From assembly GCA_009792885.1 (NCBI GenBank), contig WMCF01000015.1, positions 3,921,076 through 3,985,075 on the forward strand: a stretch of DNA of 64,000 bases. The letters are read 5' to 3'. The notes beneath the pieces are model-generated. The model did not search any database, was not told the DNA's origin, and saw only the letters and a list, made by a program, of their open reading frames with translations. Position numbers and translations under genes: made by a program. Below, piece by piece: positions 60,401 through 64,000 of this stretch; positions within the stretch are counted from its first letter, which is position 1, and every line of letters begins with the position of its first letter. The stretch is from Eremophila alpestris peregrina (Eukaryota; Chordata; Aves; Passeriformes; Alaudidae).

Positions 60401-63400
60401 AAGATTCCTTATTGCCATGCCATAGTTCCTTGAACAAATCTCAGTTTGGGATCTTGTCCCTGCTATTTAGGCTCTCAAATTTGGCTTTAGGTTCAAATAT
60501 TGACCTTTAGCCTATATATCACTCAGACCTAAATTTTGGAGCAGTGCTTGTTGTTTGCAAGTGAAGTTTTTGGGGAATGTCATGGAGTTGGTTAACTTTT
60601 AAAATACTGTGTGCTTCCAGTTCTTCTTTGCGTACATGTTTTTCCTTGTTATTCCAGGGAGCATGTGTTAATATTTCTGTTTAATATTTTAAAGTGTTTT
60701 CTTCCATTTACTAATACATATAGGCATTAGCTAATGTATTAATTATATTCATCACTCTTAGCTGTTAATGTTTTCTTTGGTTTAAAGGACTGAATAATTT
60801 GAATCGATAAAGGACAAATTTCTTGGAGAGCATATTTGTCAAAACAGAAATGTCTGTGTGGTTTTAAAAATTGTAAATCATGCCTGTATTTAGGCTTACT
60901 CTCAAGTATTTTAAACATTTCCATTTGTTTTCACAGGAACTGTGTATAGTAGTTTGTCTGAAAGACCTAACCAGCATTGTTGACATTAAAACCTCAAGCC
61001 GACCTGCCATGATTGGCAGTTTAACAGATGGGTCTACAGAAACGTTCTGGGAGTCAGGAGATGAGGACAAGAACAAAACTAAGAACATCACCATTAACTG
61101 TGTGAAAGGAATCAATGCACGTTATGTCTGTGTTCATGTAGACAATTCCAGAGATCTTGGGGTAAGAGGAAAATAAAACTGTCTCTCATGGAAGGTGCAT
61201 GGTCCAAGCTGTATGTGTTTATCAGTCAAGGAATGCTGTTTTCTTTGTCAGTTGGTAATTCTAATTCAGAAGTTCATATTTCAAAGTAAAGTTTCCAAGT
61301 CCTGTGATCTAGAAAGCAGGAACTGTTATGATCAGACCAATCTGCCTGAATTTGCAGTTACATAAAACTGAAACTGGCAACTTAATTCTTAGTCGCATGT
61401 TCAATTTGACACACATTTTCAATCATTTAATTATTTTAAGTTATTTTTCTTGCTCATGGTTTCTGCAGAAGCTTTGAAATAAGGAGCTGTCATAAAATCC
61501 AAATTTTCTTGACTTTCTACATTCTTTTTTATTGATCTGTACAGTAATGTTACATATATATCTATATTTCAACTACAGCTTTTAATACAAGGAGCAGACT
61601 GTGTTAGAGAGCTGTTATTTGGAGTTCTTTTTCCTTACTTTGGGTCACGGGGGTTTTTTTGTAATGAAGCAATTTTGCTCTCTTAATACAGACGTCGTCA
61701 GAACTGTCTCAGTTGAAGTGTTTCATTCCTATTTTGCTTGTTTGTTGCAGAACAAAGTGACTTCCATGACCTTCCTAACTGGCAAGGCAGTAGAAGATCT
61801 CTGCAGAATAAAGCAGGTAAACATTTTAACAGTTTACATAGAAAAATTGCTGCCATTTTTTGTGCACATACCAGAGATTTTTCTGAGCAAATAGTTTCCA
61901 TTTCTTATGGTAGATAAATTACTTAGCAAATATCAGACATCATACTAAGCCTTGTAAAATACTGTATTATTAATGACAGAATTCAGCAAAGTATACTGAC
62001 TATTAATCAAGCTTTTACTCTTCTACTGAAACAGAACATATGTAAAATGTTCCTTAGATTAATTTAGTTTTAATTACTGTATGGTAACTTATCCTTTCAG
62101 CTATAGGTTTCCTAAAAGGACTCCCAGCACACAGGCAGGGACTGATTCAGCTTTGCTCCCTCTTTGCTCTGACATTTTTCCAAAAGCATTTTACCTTCCA
62201 GCACACCCACATAGTGTATCCTGTCTCATGGTATTAAAATAAAAAGTTAGCCTTGTCTGCTGCAGCACAGTTCCATGCAGACACTGATAATTAATATAGA
62301 AATGGGAAAGAACAAATATTAGCTTGATTATAAATGAGCCCATGGAGAGGGGAAGGGGCTCACTTGGCTCAGGGCTTGGGTTTCTCTGAGTAGTGATGTG
62401 AGGCACTGCACCCTATCAGAGCTTGGTTTCCAGTAGTGACATTGCAGTTTCATATGAAATACATGATTTCATGTAGTATTATTTATGTTCCTTTTTTTTT
62501 TTTAACAGTACTCATTTTTAAATAAACTTAATTTGGTACAGTCCATCTCCCTTTTTTACAGTTAAATCCTCCATGTCTTGGTAAGGGTAGCAAATCCTGA
62601 CTTCCACAGAGTAACAATTTCTTTGGCAGGGGTTTGTGTGAATAGAGATGAAATAATGTATCTAATGATAACTGTGTGTTATATTTTCAGTTAAATTATA
62701 GAGACTATTTTTATCTATTTTCATAGAAGTAGTGACCAAATATTAGTTTCAAGAGTTGTTTTTTAAATATATGAACTGTTGCTTTGAGGATAAAAAAGAT
62801 AAGTATAGGTAGGTCACTATTTCTAATCAGCTTTACAGATAAAACAGAAATGGCTGTATGTCACTTTTTAATCTGAATTCAGGAGGTTGAATATTTTTAT
62901 GATTAAACATAAGTCTTACTGCTGAGGTTGAGATTTTCATTACAGGCATAGTGTCTGTTACAGCGATAAATGATGATGGGTGACTTTTTGTTTGATGCAA
63001 AGTCAGTTTCCAACTTTGTTTTCCTCTTTAATAGGTAGACTTGGATTCAAGACACATTGGCTGGGTAACAAGTGAGCTTCCTGGGGGTGATAATCACATC
63101 ATCAAAATTGAGTTGAAGGGTCCAGAGAACACACTGAGAGTTCGACAAGTAAAAATTCTTGGATGGAAGGATGGTGAAAGCATTAAAATAGCAGGCCAGA
63201 TATCTGCCAGTGTGGCTCAACAAAGGAACTGTGAATCTGAGACACTGCGAGTGTTCCGACTGATAACATCCCAGGTGGGATTTTTATGATGTGTTGCCCA
63301 GAAGAAGTTACTATGAATTGTAGACTTTATTTATTGCTTTACATTTTAATGGAAAATGTCACATTTGCACAAGTTTATCTTTGAGATGCACTAATTACCA

Positions 63401-63514
63401 CTGTCTTTCTTCCAGGTATTTGGGAAACTTATCTCTGGAGATGCTGAGCCAACCCCAGAACAGGAAGAAAAAGCACTGTTGTCTTCCCCAGAAGGAGAAG
63501 AAAAAGTACACAAT
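266..63514 (+). CDS. MYCBP2: MYCBP2 (PAM/Phr1/Highwire) E3 ligase, internal portion of a multi-exon gene
   Basis: Gene-level entry; the exons follow individually. MYCBP2 is a giant cytosolic, mainly neuronal ubiquitin ligase that works with FBXO45 and SKP1. It controls axon growth, synapse formation and axon degeneration, with DLK and NMNAT2 as known targets. Seen here: 36 constitutive-looking exons plus three optional ones, all phase-compatible, encoding PHR2, a CUB-like domain, a filamin/Ig domain, two SH3b-like modules, a Ser/Pro/Lys-rich linker, a zinc-finger-like region and a DOC/APC10 domain in the family order. No frameshift or in-frame stop breaks any exon, so the gene looks intact. 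Both ends are truncated by the window: RCC1 and PHR1 lie upstream, RING and the cysteine-relay region downstream. Identification rests on recalled family sequence, not on a search. Confidence 0.97.
2131..2322 (+). CDS. MYCBP2: MYCBP2 exon 2: helical region before PHR2
   Basis: Phase 0 to 0, 64 codons, SEENVSGMTS to TASALGSE. The acceptor follows an uninterrupted run of about 13 T and catacttcag; the donor is gtaaag. Leucine/valine-rich amphipathic helices (EVLEKMLVIVVLP) continue the armadillo-like lead-in to PHR2. Confidence 0.96.
3140..3346 (+). CDS. MYCBP2: MYCBP2 exon 3: start of second PHR domain
   Basis: Phase 0 to 0, 69 codons. It begins the PHR (PAM/Highwire/RPM-1) beta-sandwich, with VDGLNSLHSVKSTPNRF at the N-terminal end and the glycine-rich signature GFSVYGGGGIHEYELEV near the C-terminal end. 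Strong gtaagt donor. Assignment to PHR2 rather than PHR1 rests on its distance from the downstream filamin domain. PHR domains mediate partner binding and localisation. Confidence 0.97.
4090..4221 (+). CDS. MYCBP2: MYCBP2 exon 4: PHR2, middle strands
   Basis: Phase 0 to 0, 44 codons, from SDHTGDATHSHRW to LDKVVPLK. It carries the WTSLELVKGTY strand and the DIAEIRLDKVV strand of the PHR fold. Acceptor aatcag, donor gtaaat. Confidence 0.96.
4753..4931 (+). CDS. MYCBP2: MYCBP2 exon 5: PHR2, C-terminal strands
   Basis: 179 nt, phase 0 to 2. It encodes ENVKYAVRLRNYGSRTANGD and continues to QIPQILYYR, the last arginine being split across the intron. The sequence Y-A-V-R-L-R-N-Y-G is the characteristic PHR strand. 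The acceptor is aag rather than cag/tag, and the donor gtttgt is off-consensus. Confidence 0.96.
7478..7620 (+). CDS. MYCBP2: MYCBP2 exon 6: helical linker after PHR2
   Basis: 143 nt, phase 2 to 1, SEYDGDLQSQLL to HRALAVD with a split alanine codon. Predicted helical (RALSVVSAVVRAAKDLLHRAL). It follows a 2.5-kb intron. Confidence 0.95.
8402..8502 (+). CDS. MYCBP2: MYCBP2 exon 7: hydrophobic helical segment
   Basis: 101 nt, phase 1 to 0, EDIPEILSSSSLF to AAAIPK. It contains a run of about 22 mostly apolar residues (SMLLPLIIAYIGPVAAAIP) that would look membrane-like in isolation. It is known family sequence in a soluble protein, so I read it as a buried helix. Donor gtatgc. Confidence 0.95.
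9603..9821 (+). CDS. MYCBP2: MYCBP2 exon 8: helix plus polar low-complexity linker
   Basis: Phase 0 to 0, 73 codons, VAVEVFGLVQQLLPSV to PASVTHYK. A helical start is followed by an N/Q/S/T-rich stretch (NPNQSTDSTTGNQPEQG). Acceptor ttacag, donor gtgagc. Confidence 0.96.
10934..11159 (+). CDS. MYCBP2: MYCBP2 exon 9: CUB-like beta-sandwich, N-terminal part
   Basis: 226 nt, phase 0 to 1. VTFPECVRWITIEFDTQCGT is followed by SEDVLRLLIPV and SGWPTMVLVLPG. The pattern IxFDxxCxTxxxxDxLxL...SGWPxxxxVxPG resembles the CUB-like modules of other very large ligases and scaffolds such as the HERC2/ZZEF1 group; that comparison is mine. The gene assignment is firm, the fold call less so. Confidence 0.95.
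11463..11581 (+). CDS. MYCBP2: MYCBP2 exon 10: CUB-like beta-sandwich, C-terminal part
   Basis: 119 nt, phase 1 to 0, NEALFSLETASDYVKDEK to FSPGTDE. YGFKCYAIGYEF fits the closing strand of the CUB-like fold. Donor gtaagg. A (TAA)n microsatellite begins about 33 nt into the following intron. Confidence 0.95.
11615..11643. repeat. (TAA)n microsatellite
   Basis: About 9.7 uninterrupted TAA units, 33 nt inside the intron after exon 10. Confidence 0.97.
12866..12953 (+). CDS. MYCBP2: MYCBP2 exon 11: helical linker
   Basis: 88 nt, phase 0 to 1, GIIQLEKELANLG to DLALPI. Short amphipathic helix. Acceptor tgaag, donor gtgaga. It is followed by a short 181-nt intron. Confidence 0.94.
13130..13134 (+). 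promoter_or_regulatory. NAGNAG tandem splice acceptor of exon 12
   Basis: agcag after tttttcc gives two acceptors three nt apart (AG at 13130-13131 and at 13133-13134), adding or removing one alanine. Confidence 0.85.
13135..13184 (+). CDS. MYCBP2: MYCBP2 exon 12: 50-nt acidic exon with tandem acceptor
   Basis: 50 nt with the downstream acceptor, phase 1 to 0, GGEFEEDLEILEEAALQ. The acceptor is a ccagcag tandem (NAGNAG); using the upstream AG starts the exon at 13132 and adds one alanine (I-A-G-G-E instead of I-G-G-E). I chose the downstream site because it best matches the family I-G-N-E spacing. Donor gtatgc. Confidence 0.92.
13841..13856 (+). repeat. A16 homopolymer at the exon 13 acceptor
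   Basis: Sixteen A directly before the G of the acceptor AG of exon 13; the pyrimidine tract lies upstream of it (about 13802-13840). Confidence 0.95.
13858..14030 (+). CDS. MYCBP2: MYCBP2 exon 13: linker before filamin domain
   Basis: 173 nt, phase 0 to 2, VCKSHSGILGKG to SGGRLAR with a split arginine. The acceptor is unusual: a pyrimidine-rich tract, then 16 consecutive A (13841-13856), then the G of the AG. Translation matches the family from VCK onward, so the acceptor position is well supported despite its look. Confidence 0.94.
14270..14414 (+). CDS. MYCBP2: MYCBP2 exon 14: filamin/Ig-like domain, first strands
   Basis: 145 nt, phase 2 to 0. WLQPDSYADPQKTSLI leads into GWPTVITVQTKDQYGDVV and HVPNMK. 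The pattern (residue entry strand, T-V-x-T-K-D-x-Y-G-D) is that of filamin repeats. Donor gtaatt. Confidence 0.95.
16219..16428 (+). CDS. MYCBP2: MYCBP2 exon 15: polar insert within filamin/Ig region
   Basis: Phase 0 to 0, 70 codons, from VEVKAIPVSQKK to AITMMK. After one strand (VEVKA) it turns polar and Ser/Pro-rich (QRIPGSPAAVSPSSDMTFG), then ordered again (SYEPMIVKEARYIAIT). It appears to separate the two halves of the filamin fold. Confidence 0.95.
18157..18212 (+). CDS. MYCBP2: MYCBP2 exon 16: 56-nt small exon
   Basis: 56 nt, phase 0 to 2, AYENYSFEELRFASPTPKR with the final arginine split. Acceptor cataggc, donor gtaaac. It links the exon 15 insert to the second half of the filamin-like domain. 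Confidence 0.94.
18666..18781 (+). CDS. MYCBP2: MYCBP2 exon 17: filamin/Ig-like domain, C-terminal strands
   Basis: 116 nt, phase 2 to 1, PSENMLIRVNNDGTYCANW to DGIEI plus a split Asp. N-x-D-G-T-Y-x-x-x-W-x-P-x-x-x-G-x-Y is the diagnostic filamin repeat signature. The donor is weak (gtactt). Confidence 0.96.
20874..20971 (+). CDS. MYCBP2: MYCBP2 exon 18: last filamin strand and basic/proline linker
   Basis: 98 nt, phase 1 to 0. AGLEVKVKDPPKG closes the filamin domain, followed by a Pro/Lys linker ending PKAEPQPNK. Donor gtttgg is weak. It is followed by a 4.1-kb intron. Confidence 0.95.
23333..23353. repeat. (AT)n microsatellite
   Basis: About 10 uninterrupted AT units in the 4.1-kb intron. 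Confidence 0.97.
25121..25237 (+). CDS. MYCBP2: MYCBP2 exon 19: first SH3b-like module, N-terminal half
   Basis: Phase 0 to 0, 39 codons. VRKFVAKDSAGLRIRSHPSL then EQIGIVKVNGSITFIDE. The pattern A-x-x-G-L-x-I-R-S-x-P-x-L...I-G-x-V is that of bacterial-type SH3 (SH3b-like) folds. The acceptor has a long clean pyrimidine tract; donor gtaatc. Confidence 0.96.
25997..26137 (+). CDS. MYCBP2: MYCBP2 exon 20: first SH3b-like module, C-terminal half
   Basis: Phase 0 to 0, 47 codons. IHNDDGVWLRLNDETIKKYV and TEAWCLSFNQHLGKSLLVPVD complete the module; G-x-W-L-x-L is the core strand. Strong gtaagt donor. The following intron is 5.9 kb if cassette exon 21 is used and 8.1 kb if it is skipped. Confidence 0.96.
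26138..32004 (+). other. MYCBP2: 5.9-kb intron before cassette exon 21
   Basis: The second longest intron segment of the window. It holds a perfect 25-nt tandem duplication at 31024-31073 with an adjacent 9-nt duplication, and no ORF or RNA gene that I can support. Confidence 0.8.
31024..31089. repeat. 25-nt tandem duplication followed by 9-nt tandem duplication
   Basis: The 25-nt unit beginning gatgctttgtcaaagggatt is perfectly repeated at 31024-31048 and 31049-31073; then ccataaata is repeated at 31072-31080 and 31081-31089. Perfect copies suggest recent replication slippage. Confidence 0.95.
32005..32079 (+). CDS. MYCBP2: MYCBP2 exon 21: 75-nt cassette exon between SH3b-like modules
   Basis: Phase 0 to 0, 25 codons, NVFNASQGVRDLDFFSWTSK then ALPPK. 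Flanked by tttttttcaaactttgttgctcag and a consensus gtgagt donor. Both neighbours are phase 0, so it can be included or skipped without shifting the frame. I recall closely similar residues in some mammalian MYCBP2 isoforms and their absence in others, which supports alternative use. Inclusion in this species is inferred. Confidence 0.85.
34194..34224 (+). promoter_or_regulatory. 31-nt poly-T polypyrimidine tract with one N, exon 22 acceptor
   Basis: Uninterrupted T except an undetermined base at 34209; ends 10 nt before the acceptor AG at 34233-34234. The N marks uncertain homopolymer length, not necessarily a real substitution. Confidence 0.9.
34235..34459 (+). CDS. MYCBP2: MYCBP2 exon 22: linker and second SH3b-like module
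   Basis: Phase 0 to 0, 75 codons. ESRSNADDFFKDLNSHCPQ is a polar lead; GPGVYKVVKTGPSGHNIRSC and IGMLVLGNKVKAVGE start a second SH3b-like unit. The acceptor lies behind a 31-nt T tract (34194-34224) containing the only N in the window (34209). Donor gtatgg. Confidence 0.96.
35373..35505 (+). CDS. MYCBP2: MYCBP2 exon 23: second SH3b-like module, with GC donor
   Basis: 133 nt, phase 0 to 1, VTNAEGTWVQMDKNSMVEF to GGNQYLRHED. G-T-W-V-Q completes the SH3b pattern. The donor is GC (gatg|gcaagt); the next GT, four bases on, would break the frame with the following exon, so a GC-AG intron is the only solution that yields the family sequence RHED-EQ. Confidence 0.94.
35506..35511 (+). promoter_or_regulatory. 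GC splice donor of exon 23
   Basis: gatg|gcaagt: the rest of the donor is perfect consensus, as usual for GC-AG introns. It pairs with the acceptor at 38259-38260. Confidence 0.92.
36847..36941. repeat. Inverted repeat (34-nt arms) overlapping a direct repeat
   Basis: Left arm 36868-36901 and right arm 36908-36941 are reverse complements with a single G/A mismatch (36893 against 36916) around a 6-nt loop (cttaaa). The core ttgcactggtaactgct also occurs in direct orientation at 36847-36863 and 36876-36892, 29 nt apart. Three copies in total, two direct and one inverted. Confidence 0.95.
38261..38386 (+). CDS. MYCBP2: MYCBP2 exon 24: proline/serine linker before the long exon
   Basis: 126 nt, phase 1 to 1, EQVLLDQNVQTPPPSPFSIQ to FDYGLGNNKG. 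Begins the disordered central region. Its phase-1 end is shared by two downstream optional exons and by the large exon, making this a splicing hub. Donor gtatgt. Confidence 0.95.
40499..40575 (-). mobile_element. CR1 LINE, short 3'-terminal fragment, antisense
   Basis: gaatcacagaatgggtggtg, then ttggaagggaccttagagat and cacctaggtccaaaacccca, read as the reverse complement of the conserved 3' end of CR1 retrotransposons of birds and reptiles. The tail octamer (attctgtg on the minus strand) is at the left edge. The match then jumps to a piece resembling aggttgttcaatc, suggesting an internal deletion. Strongly 5'-truncated, no coding capacity. Main evidence for a sauropsid host. Confidence 0.85.
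41704..41865 (+). CDS. MYCBP2: MYCBP2 exon 25: 162-nt cassette exon, Q/P-rich
   Basis: Phase 1 to 1, 54 residues. DQLSAILNSIQSRPNLPAPS then FVFGQPLSFQQPQPQLQ. Acceptor tttcccccactgcag, strong donor a|gtaagt. Symmetric, so inclusion is frame-neutral; splicing to the large exon gives QLQ-S-DR. I recall nearly the same segment from mammalian MYCBP2 isoforms that carry it and others that lack it. Rich in Gln, Pro and Phe, probably disordered. Confidence 0.88.
43112..43127. repeat. T16 homopolymer
   Basis: Sixteen uninterrupted T in the long interval between exons 25 and 27; not followed by a usable acceptor exon. Confidence 0.9.
48368..48469 (+). CDS. MYCBP2: Candidate cassette exon of MYCBP2 (102 nt, 34 residues)
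   Basis: Not recognised from any isoform I recall. Seen: acceptor tgttttccactgtag, open frame TPSCCLASRERIYKTSDVAG followed by PASAISSLSHKLKG, and donor g|gtgggt. The phase is 1 to 1, exactly matching both neighbours: exon 24 to this gives K-E-T, exon 25 to this gives Q-K-T, and this to the long exon gives K-G-D-R. It contains CpGs, scarce in the surrounding intron. A chance ORF with matched splice sites and matched symmetric phase is possible but not very likely. Confidence 0.5.
51186..52829 (+). CDS. MYCBP2: MYCBP2 exon 27: 1,644-nt exon, disordered Ser/Pro/Lys region and zinc-finger start
   Basis: Phase 1 to 1, 547 complete codons, about ten times the typical exon here. The first ~300 residues are Ser/Pro/Arg/Lys-rich with many SP and RS repeats (HSRSLSPNH, GASSPRSSSP, RGRSTSPKPK), a likely phosphorylation platform. 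Conserved ordered islands follow: SPSVAECARAVFAAFLWHEG and PLTLQHLVAFWEDISLATIK. Then comes a lysine-rich tract (KKAKKEKKKKEK), and finally CELCGES...YHMRQAH, a C-x2-C / H-x4-H finger-like motif completed in the next exon. Acceptor attacacag, donor gtaaga. The family's reported MYC- and FBXO45-binding regions fall broadly in this central part of the protein; I cannot place them precisely. Confidence 0.97.
53671..53840 (+). CDS. MYCBP2: MYCBP2 exon 28: Gly/Cys-rich zinc-binding-like segment
   Basis: 170 nt, phase 1 to 0. CGRYAGGQGYNSIGHFCGGW, CGDGG and WYLVCDRCREKYL give further Cys/His residues after the CxxC of the preceding exon, so a zinc-binding module spanning the junction is likely. It ends in a charged helix (KQAAAREK). 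Donor gtgttt is weak. Confidence 0.96.
54014..54057. repeat. 15-nt tandem repeat, nearly three copies
   Basis: Unit tttttgaaactaaac, repeated twice fully and once partially, in the 415-nt intron between exons 28 and 29. Confidence 0.93.
54256..54500 (+). CDS. MYCBP2: MYCBP2 exon 29: basic linker and conserved middle region
   Basis: 245 nt, phase 0 to 2, IKQSRRKPMQVKTPRALPT to LYLQTLAR with split arginine. The first residues are basic and could be a nuclear-localisation-like patch; the rest is helical (AHQVIKANALYLLSLSS). Acceptor ttatctag, donor gtaatt. Confidence 0.96.
55188..55355 (+). CDS. MYCBP2: MYCBP2 exon 30: conserved middle region
   Basis: 168 nt, phase 2 to 2, HHHENFVGYQDDNLFQDEM to ESNMKSMPPS. 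Locally CpG-rich (cgcgccg) compared with the AT-rich introns. The donor is weak (gtactc), resembling that of exon 17. A (GT)n run lies upstream at about 55121-55136. Confidence 0.95.
57018..57175 (+). CDS. MYCBP2: MYCBP2 exon 31: basic phospho-motif region
   Basis: 158 nt, phase 2 to 1, LETSPITDTDLAKRTVFQRS to RRRVNSGDA. Contains RxxS-type basophilic kinase-like sites (FQRSYS, RRRVNS) seen in the sequence; their use is inference. Acceptor ctcatag, donor gtaaga. Confidence 0.96.
57615..57814 (+). CDS. MYCBP2: MYCBP2 exon 32: helical conserved region
   Basis: 200 nt, phase 1 to 0, EVGSSLLRHPSPELSRLIS to SACRVFAME. Helical, with conserved FQWPVLAFVIQHHDLEGLE. Donor gtattc. A short 277-nt intron follows. 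Confidence 0.96.
58092..58241 (+). CDS. MYCBP2: MYCBP2 exon 33: helix and acidic tract
   Basis: Phase 0 to 0, 50 codons. AFNWLLCNVIQTTSLHDILW is helical; it ends in an acidic stretch (EPEEEEDEENKSNKENAEQ) typical of a flexible spacer. Strong gtaagt donor. Confidence 0.96.
59412..59572 (+). CDS. MYCBP2: MYCBP2 exon 34: conserved helical region
   Basis: 161 nt, phase 0 to 2, EKDTRVCEHPLSDIVIAGEA to LQQMALR with split arginine. Conserved HTFHRLLQTISDLMMSLPSG. Donor gtaagc. Confidence 0.96.
60163..60319 (+). CDS. MYCBP2: MYCBP2 exon 35: region before DOC domain, with GC donor
   Basis: 157 nt, phase 2 to 0, CWSLKFKQSDHQFLHQSN to SGFEVMNQ. Acidic segment SDDGDSEESFSIS. The donor is cag|gcaagt, the second GC donor in the window; splicing here to GAA-CTG gives N-Q-E-L, the family sequence. 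The frame reads on into the intron, which could mislead a gene finder. Confidence 0.95.
60320..60325 (+). promoter_or_regulatory. GC splice donor of exon 35
   Basis: cag|gcaagt, consensus apart from GC. It pairs with the acceptor at 60935-60936; the spliced junction N-Q-E-L matches the family. Confidence 0.94.
60937..61161 (+). CDS. MYCBP2: MYCBP2 exon 36: DOC/APC10 domain, N-terminal part
   Basis: Phase 0 to 0, 75 codons. After ELCIVVCLKDLTSIV come S-x-x-x-x-x-x-x-G-S-L-T-D-G-S-T-E-T-F-W-E-S and CVKGINARYVCVHVDN, the jelly-roll signature of DOC/APC10 domains, which bind partners or substrates in ligases. Donor gtaaga. Confidence 0.97.
61751..61816 (+). CDS. MYCBP2: MYCBP2 exon 37: 66-nt DOC-domain exon
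   Basis: Phase 0 to 0, 22 codons, NKVTSMTFLTGKAVEDLCRI then KQ. Central DOC strand and helix. Symmetric, but skipping would delete core strands. Donor gtaaac. Confidence 0.95.
63035..63274 (+). CDS. MYCBP2: MYCBP2 exon 38: DOC/APC10 domain, C-terminal part
   Basis: Phase 0 to 0, 80 codons. VDLDSRHIGWVTSELPGGDN, IIKIELKGPENTLRVRQVKI and LGWKDGE complete the DOC fold (the L-R-V-R-Q-V-K-x-L-G strand is typical). It ends ETLRVFRLITSQ. Donor gtggga. Confidence 0.97.
63416..63514 (+). CDS. MYCBP2: MYCBP2 exon 39: acidic linker after DOC
   Basis: 99 nt, phase 0 to 0, VFGKLISGDAEPTPEQEEK to EGEEKVHN. I set the end at aat|gtattt because the family reads EKVYN here; an alternative gt at 63506 (aaa|gtacac) would also hold the frame but drop VHN. 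Acceptor tcttccag. Confidence 0.9.
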
Positions 63515-64000
63515 GTATTTATTTGTATTCTATCAATAATACTTTGCTGAAAAAAATGATCCAGGATGATTTTCAGTAGCTGTTCTATTTCTTATGCTGC
63601 ATAATTTTTAGACCAAAACAGAAGTAAAATGTTGCAATTGCTTCTTTTTTAAATATCATAATGTATTTTTAGTAGTAAACCATAGGGTTTTTTAAAGTAA
63701 TTTGTAACTGAGGCATATGCATTTAATGGAAACACCACAGTAATGGTAATGCAAATGATGCCTACAATTACAGAAATACTTAACACCTGTAGTAATGCTC
63801 AGCCTCAAAGTGCTGGCTGTTATCTTTTAACAGAGAGACTCTGTTAATATGTAGAGAAAAAGTATGAAGGAACTGCACTCCACTTGTTTTGCCTGTTATT
63901 TCATTTGATGCTTAAATTTCTCTAATAAAGAGAAAGTTAGTACTGTGAAGAGGTATTTATTAAGCATAATTAAATTGATCTTGCTTATATATCTTGCTGT
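63515..64000 (+). other. MYCBP2: 5' part of the next MYCBP2 intron
   Basis: Begins with gtattt. No further exon is visible before the window ends; the family continues with ATSDADLKEHM in an exon outside the window. Confidence 0.8.

Larger units (their letters stand above)
52830..63415 (+). other. MYCBP2: Introns between exon 27 and exon 39
   Basis: Introns: 52830-53670, 53841-54255, 54501-55187, 55356-57017, 57176-57614, 57815-58091, 58242-59411, 59573-60162, 60320-60936 (GC-AG), 61162-61750, 61817-63034 and 63275-63415. Most are under 1.7 kb, making this the exon-dense part. A 15-nt tandem repeat lies at 54014. No other gene is seen. Confidence 0.8.

Noticed and set aside
1..64000. A second gene, tRNA, CRISPR-like array or prokaryotic-type operon.
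   Set aside because: No cloverleaf, spaced repeat array or independent intact coding sequence is visible; all coding signal belongs to one spliced gene.

Overview
The whole window lies inside one very large vertebrate gene on the + strand, the orthologue of MYCBP2 (PAM / Phr1 / Highwire / RPM-1), a giant neuronal RING-type ubiquitin ligase and scaffold. I identified it by reading spliced exons whose conceptual translation matches my memory of the vertebrate family almost residue for residue. An AT-rich, intron-dense sequence carrying a short antisense CR1-type LINE tail (about 40,499-40,575) points to a sauropsid, most likely a bird. There is no promoter, first exon, stop codon or 3' UTR: the gene starts upstream and continues downstream.

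I place 39 exons. Thirty-six look constitutive (7,101 nt, 2,367 codons, roughly half of the ~4,600-residue family length). Two more (32,005-32,079 and 41,704-41,865) match alternative segments I recall from mammalian isoforms. One (48,368-48,469) is a candidate cassette exon that I do not recognise. Phases agree at every junction, and every intron is GT-AG except two clear GC-AG introns (donors at 35,506 and 60,320).

Layout by protein module: a helical lead-in (266-2,322); the second PHR beta-sandwich domain (3,140-4,931); helical and hydrophobic linkers (7,478-9,821); a CUB-like beta-sandwich (10,934-11,581); a linker (12,866-14,030); a filamin/Ig-type domain apparently split by an insert (14,270-20,971); two SH3b-like modules (25,121-26,137 and 34,235-35,505) with a cassette exon in the linker between them; a Ser/Pro/Lys-rich disordered region (38,261 onward and the 1,644-nt exon at 51,186-52,829), with optional cassettes at its start; a Cys/His zinc-finger-like region (end of that exon and 53,671-53,840); a long conserved middle region (54,256-60,319); and the DOC/APC10 jelly-roll domain (60,937-63,274). 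The RCC1-like and first PHR domains lie upstream. The B-box, RING and tandem-cysteine relay domains lie downstream. Catalysis is therefore not encoded here; this segment supplies scaffold and partner-binding surfaces.

The rest is intron. The most notable non-coding structure is a nearly perfect 34-nt-arm inverted repeat joined to a direct repeat (36,847-36,941). There are also several short tandem duplications and microsatellites, and a single N inside a poly-T acceptor tract. I found no convincing second gene, tRNA, rRNA or intact mobile element.
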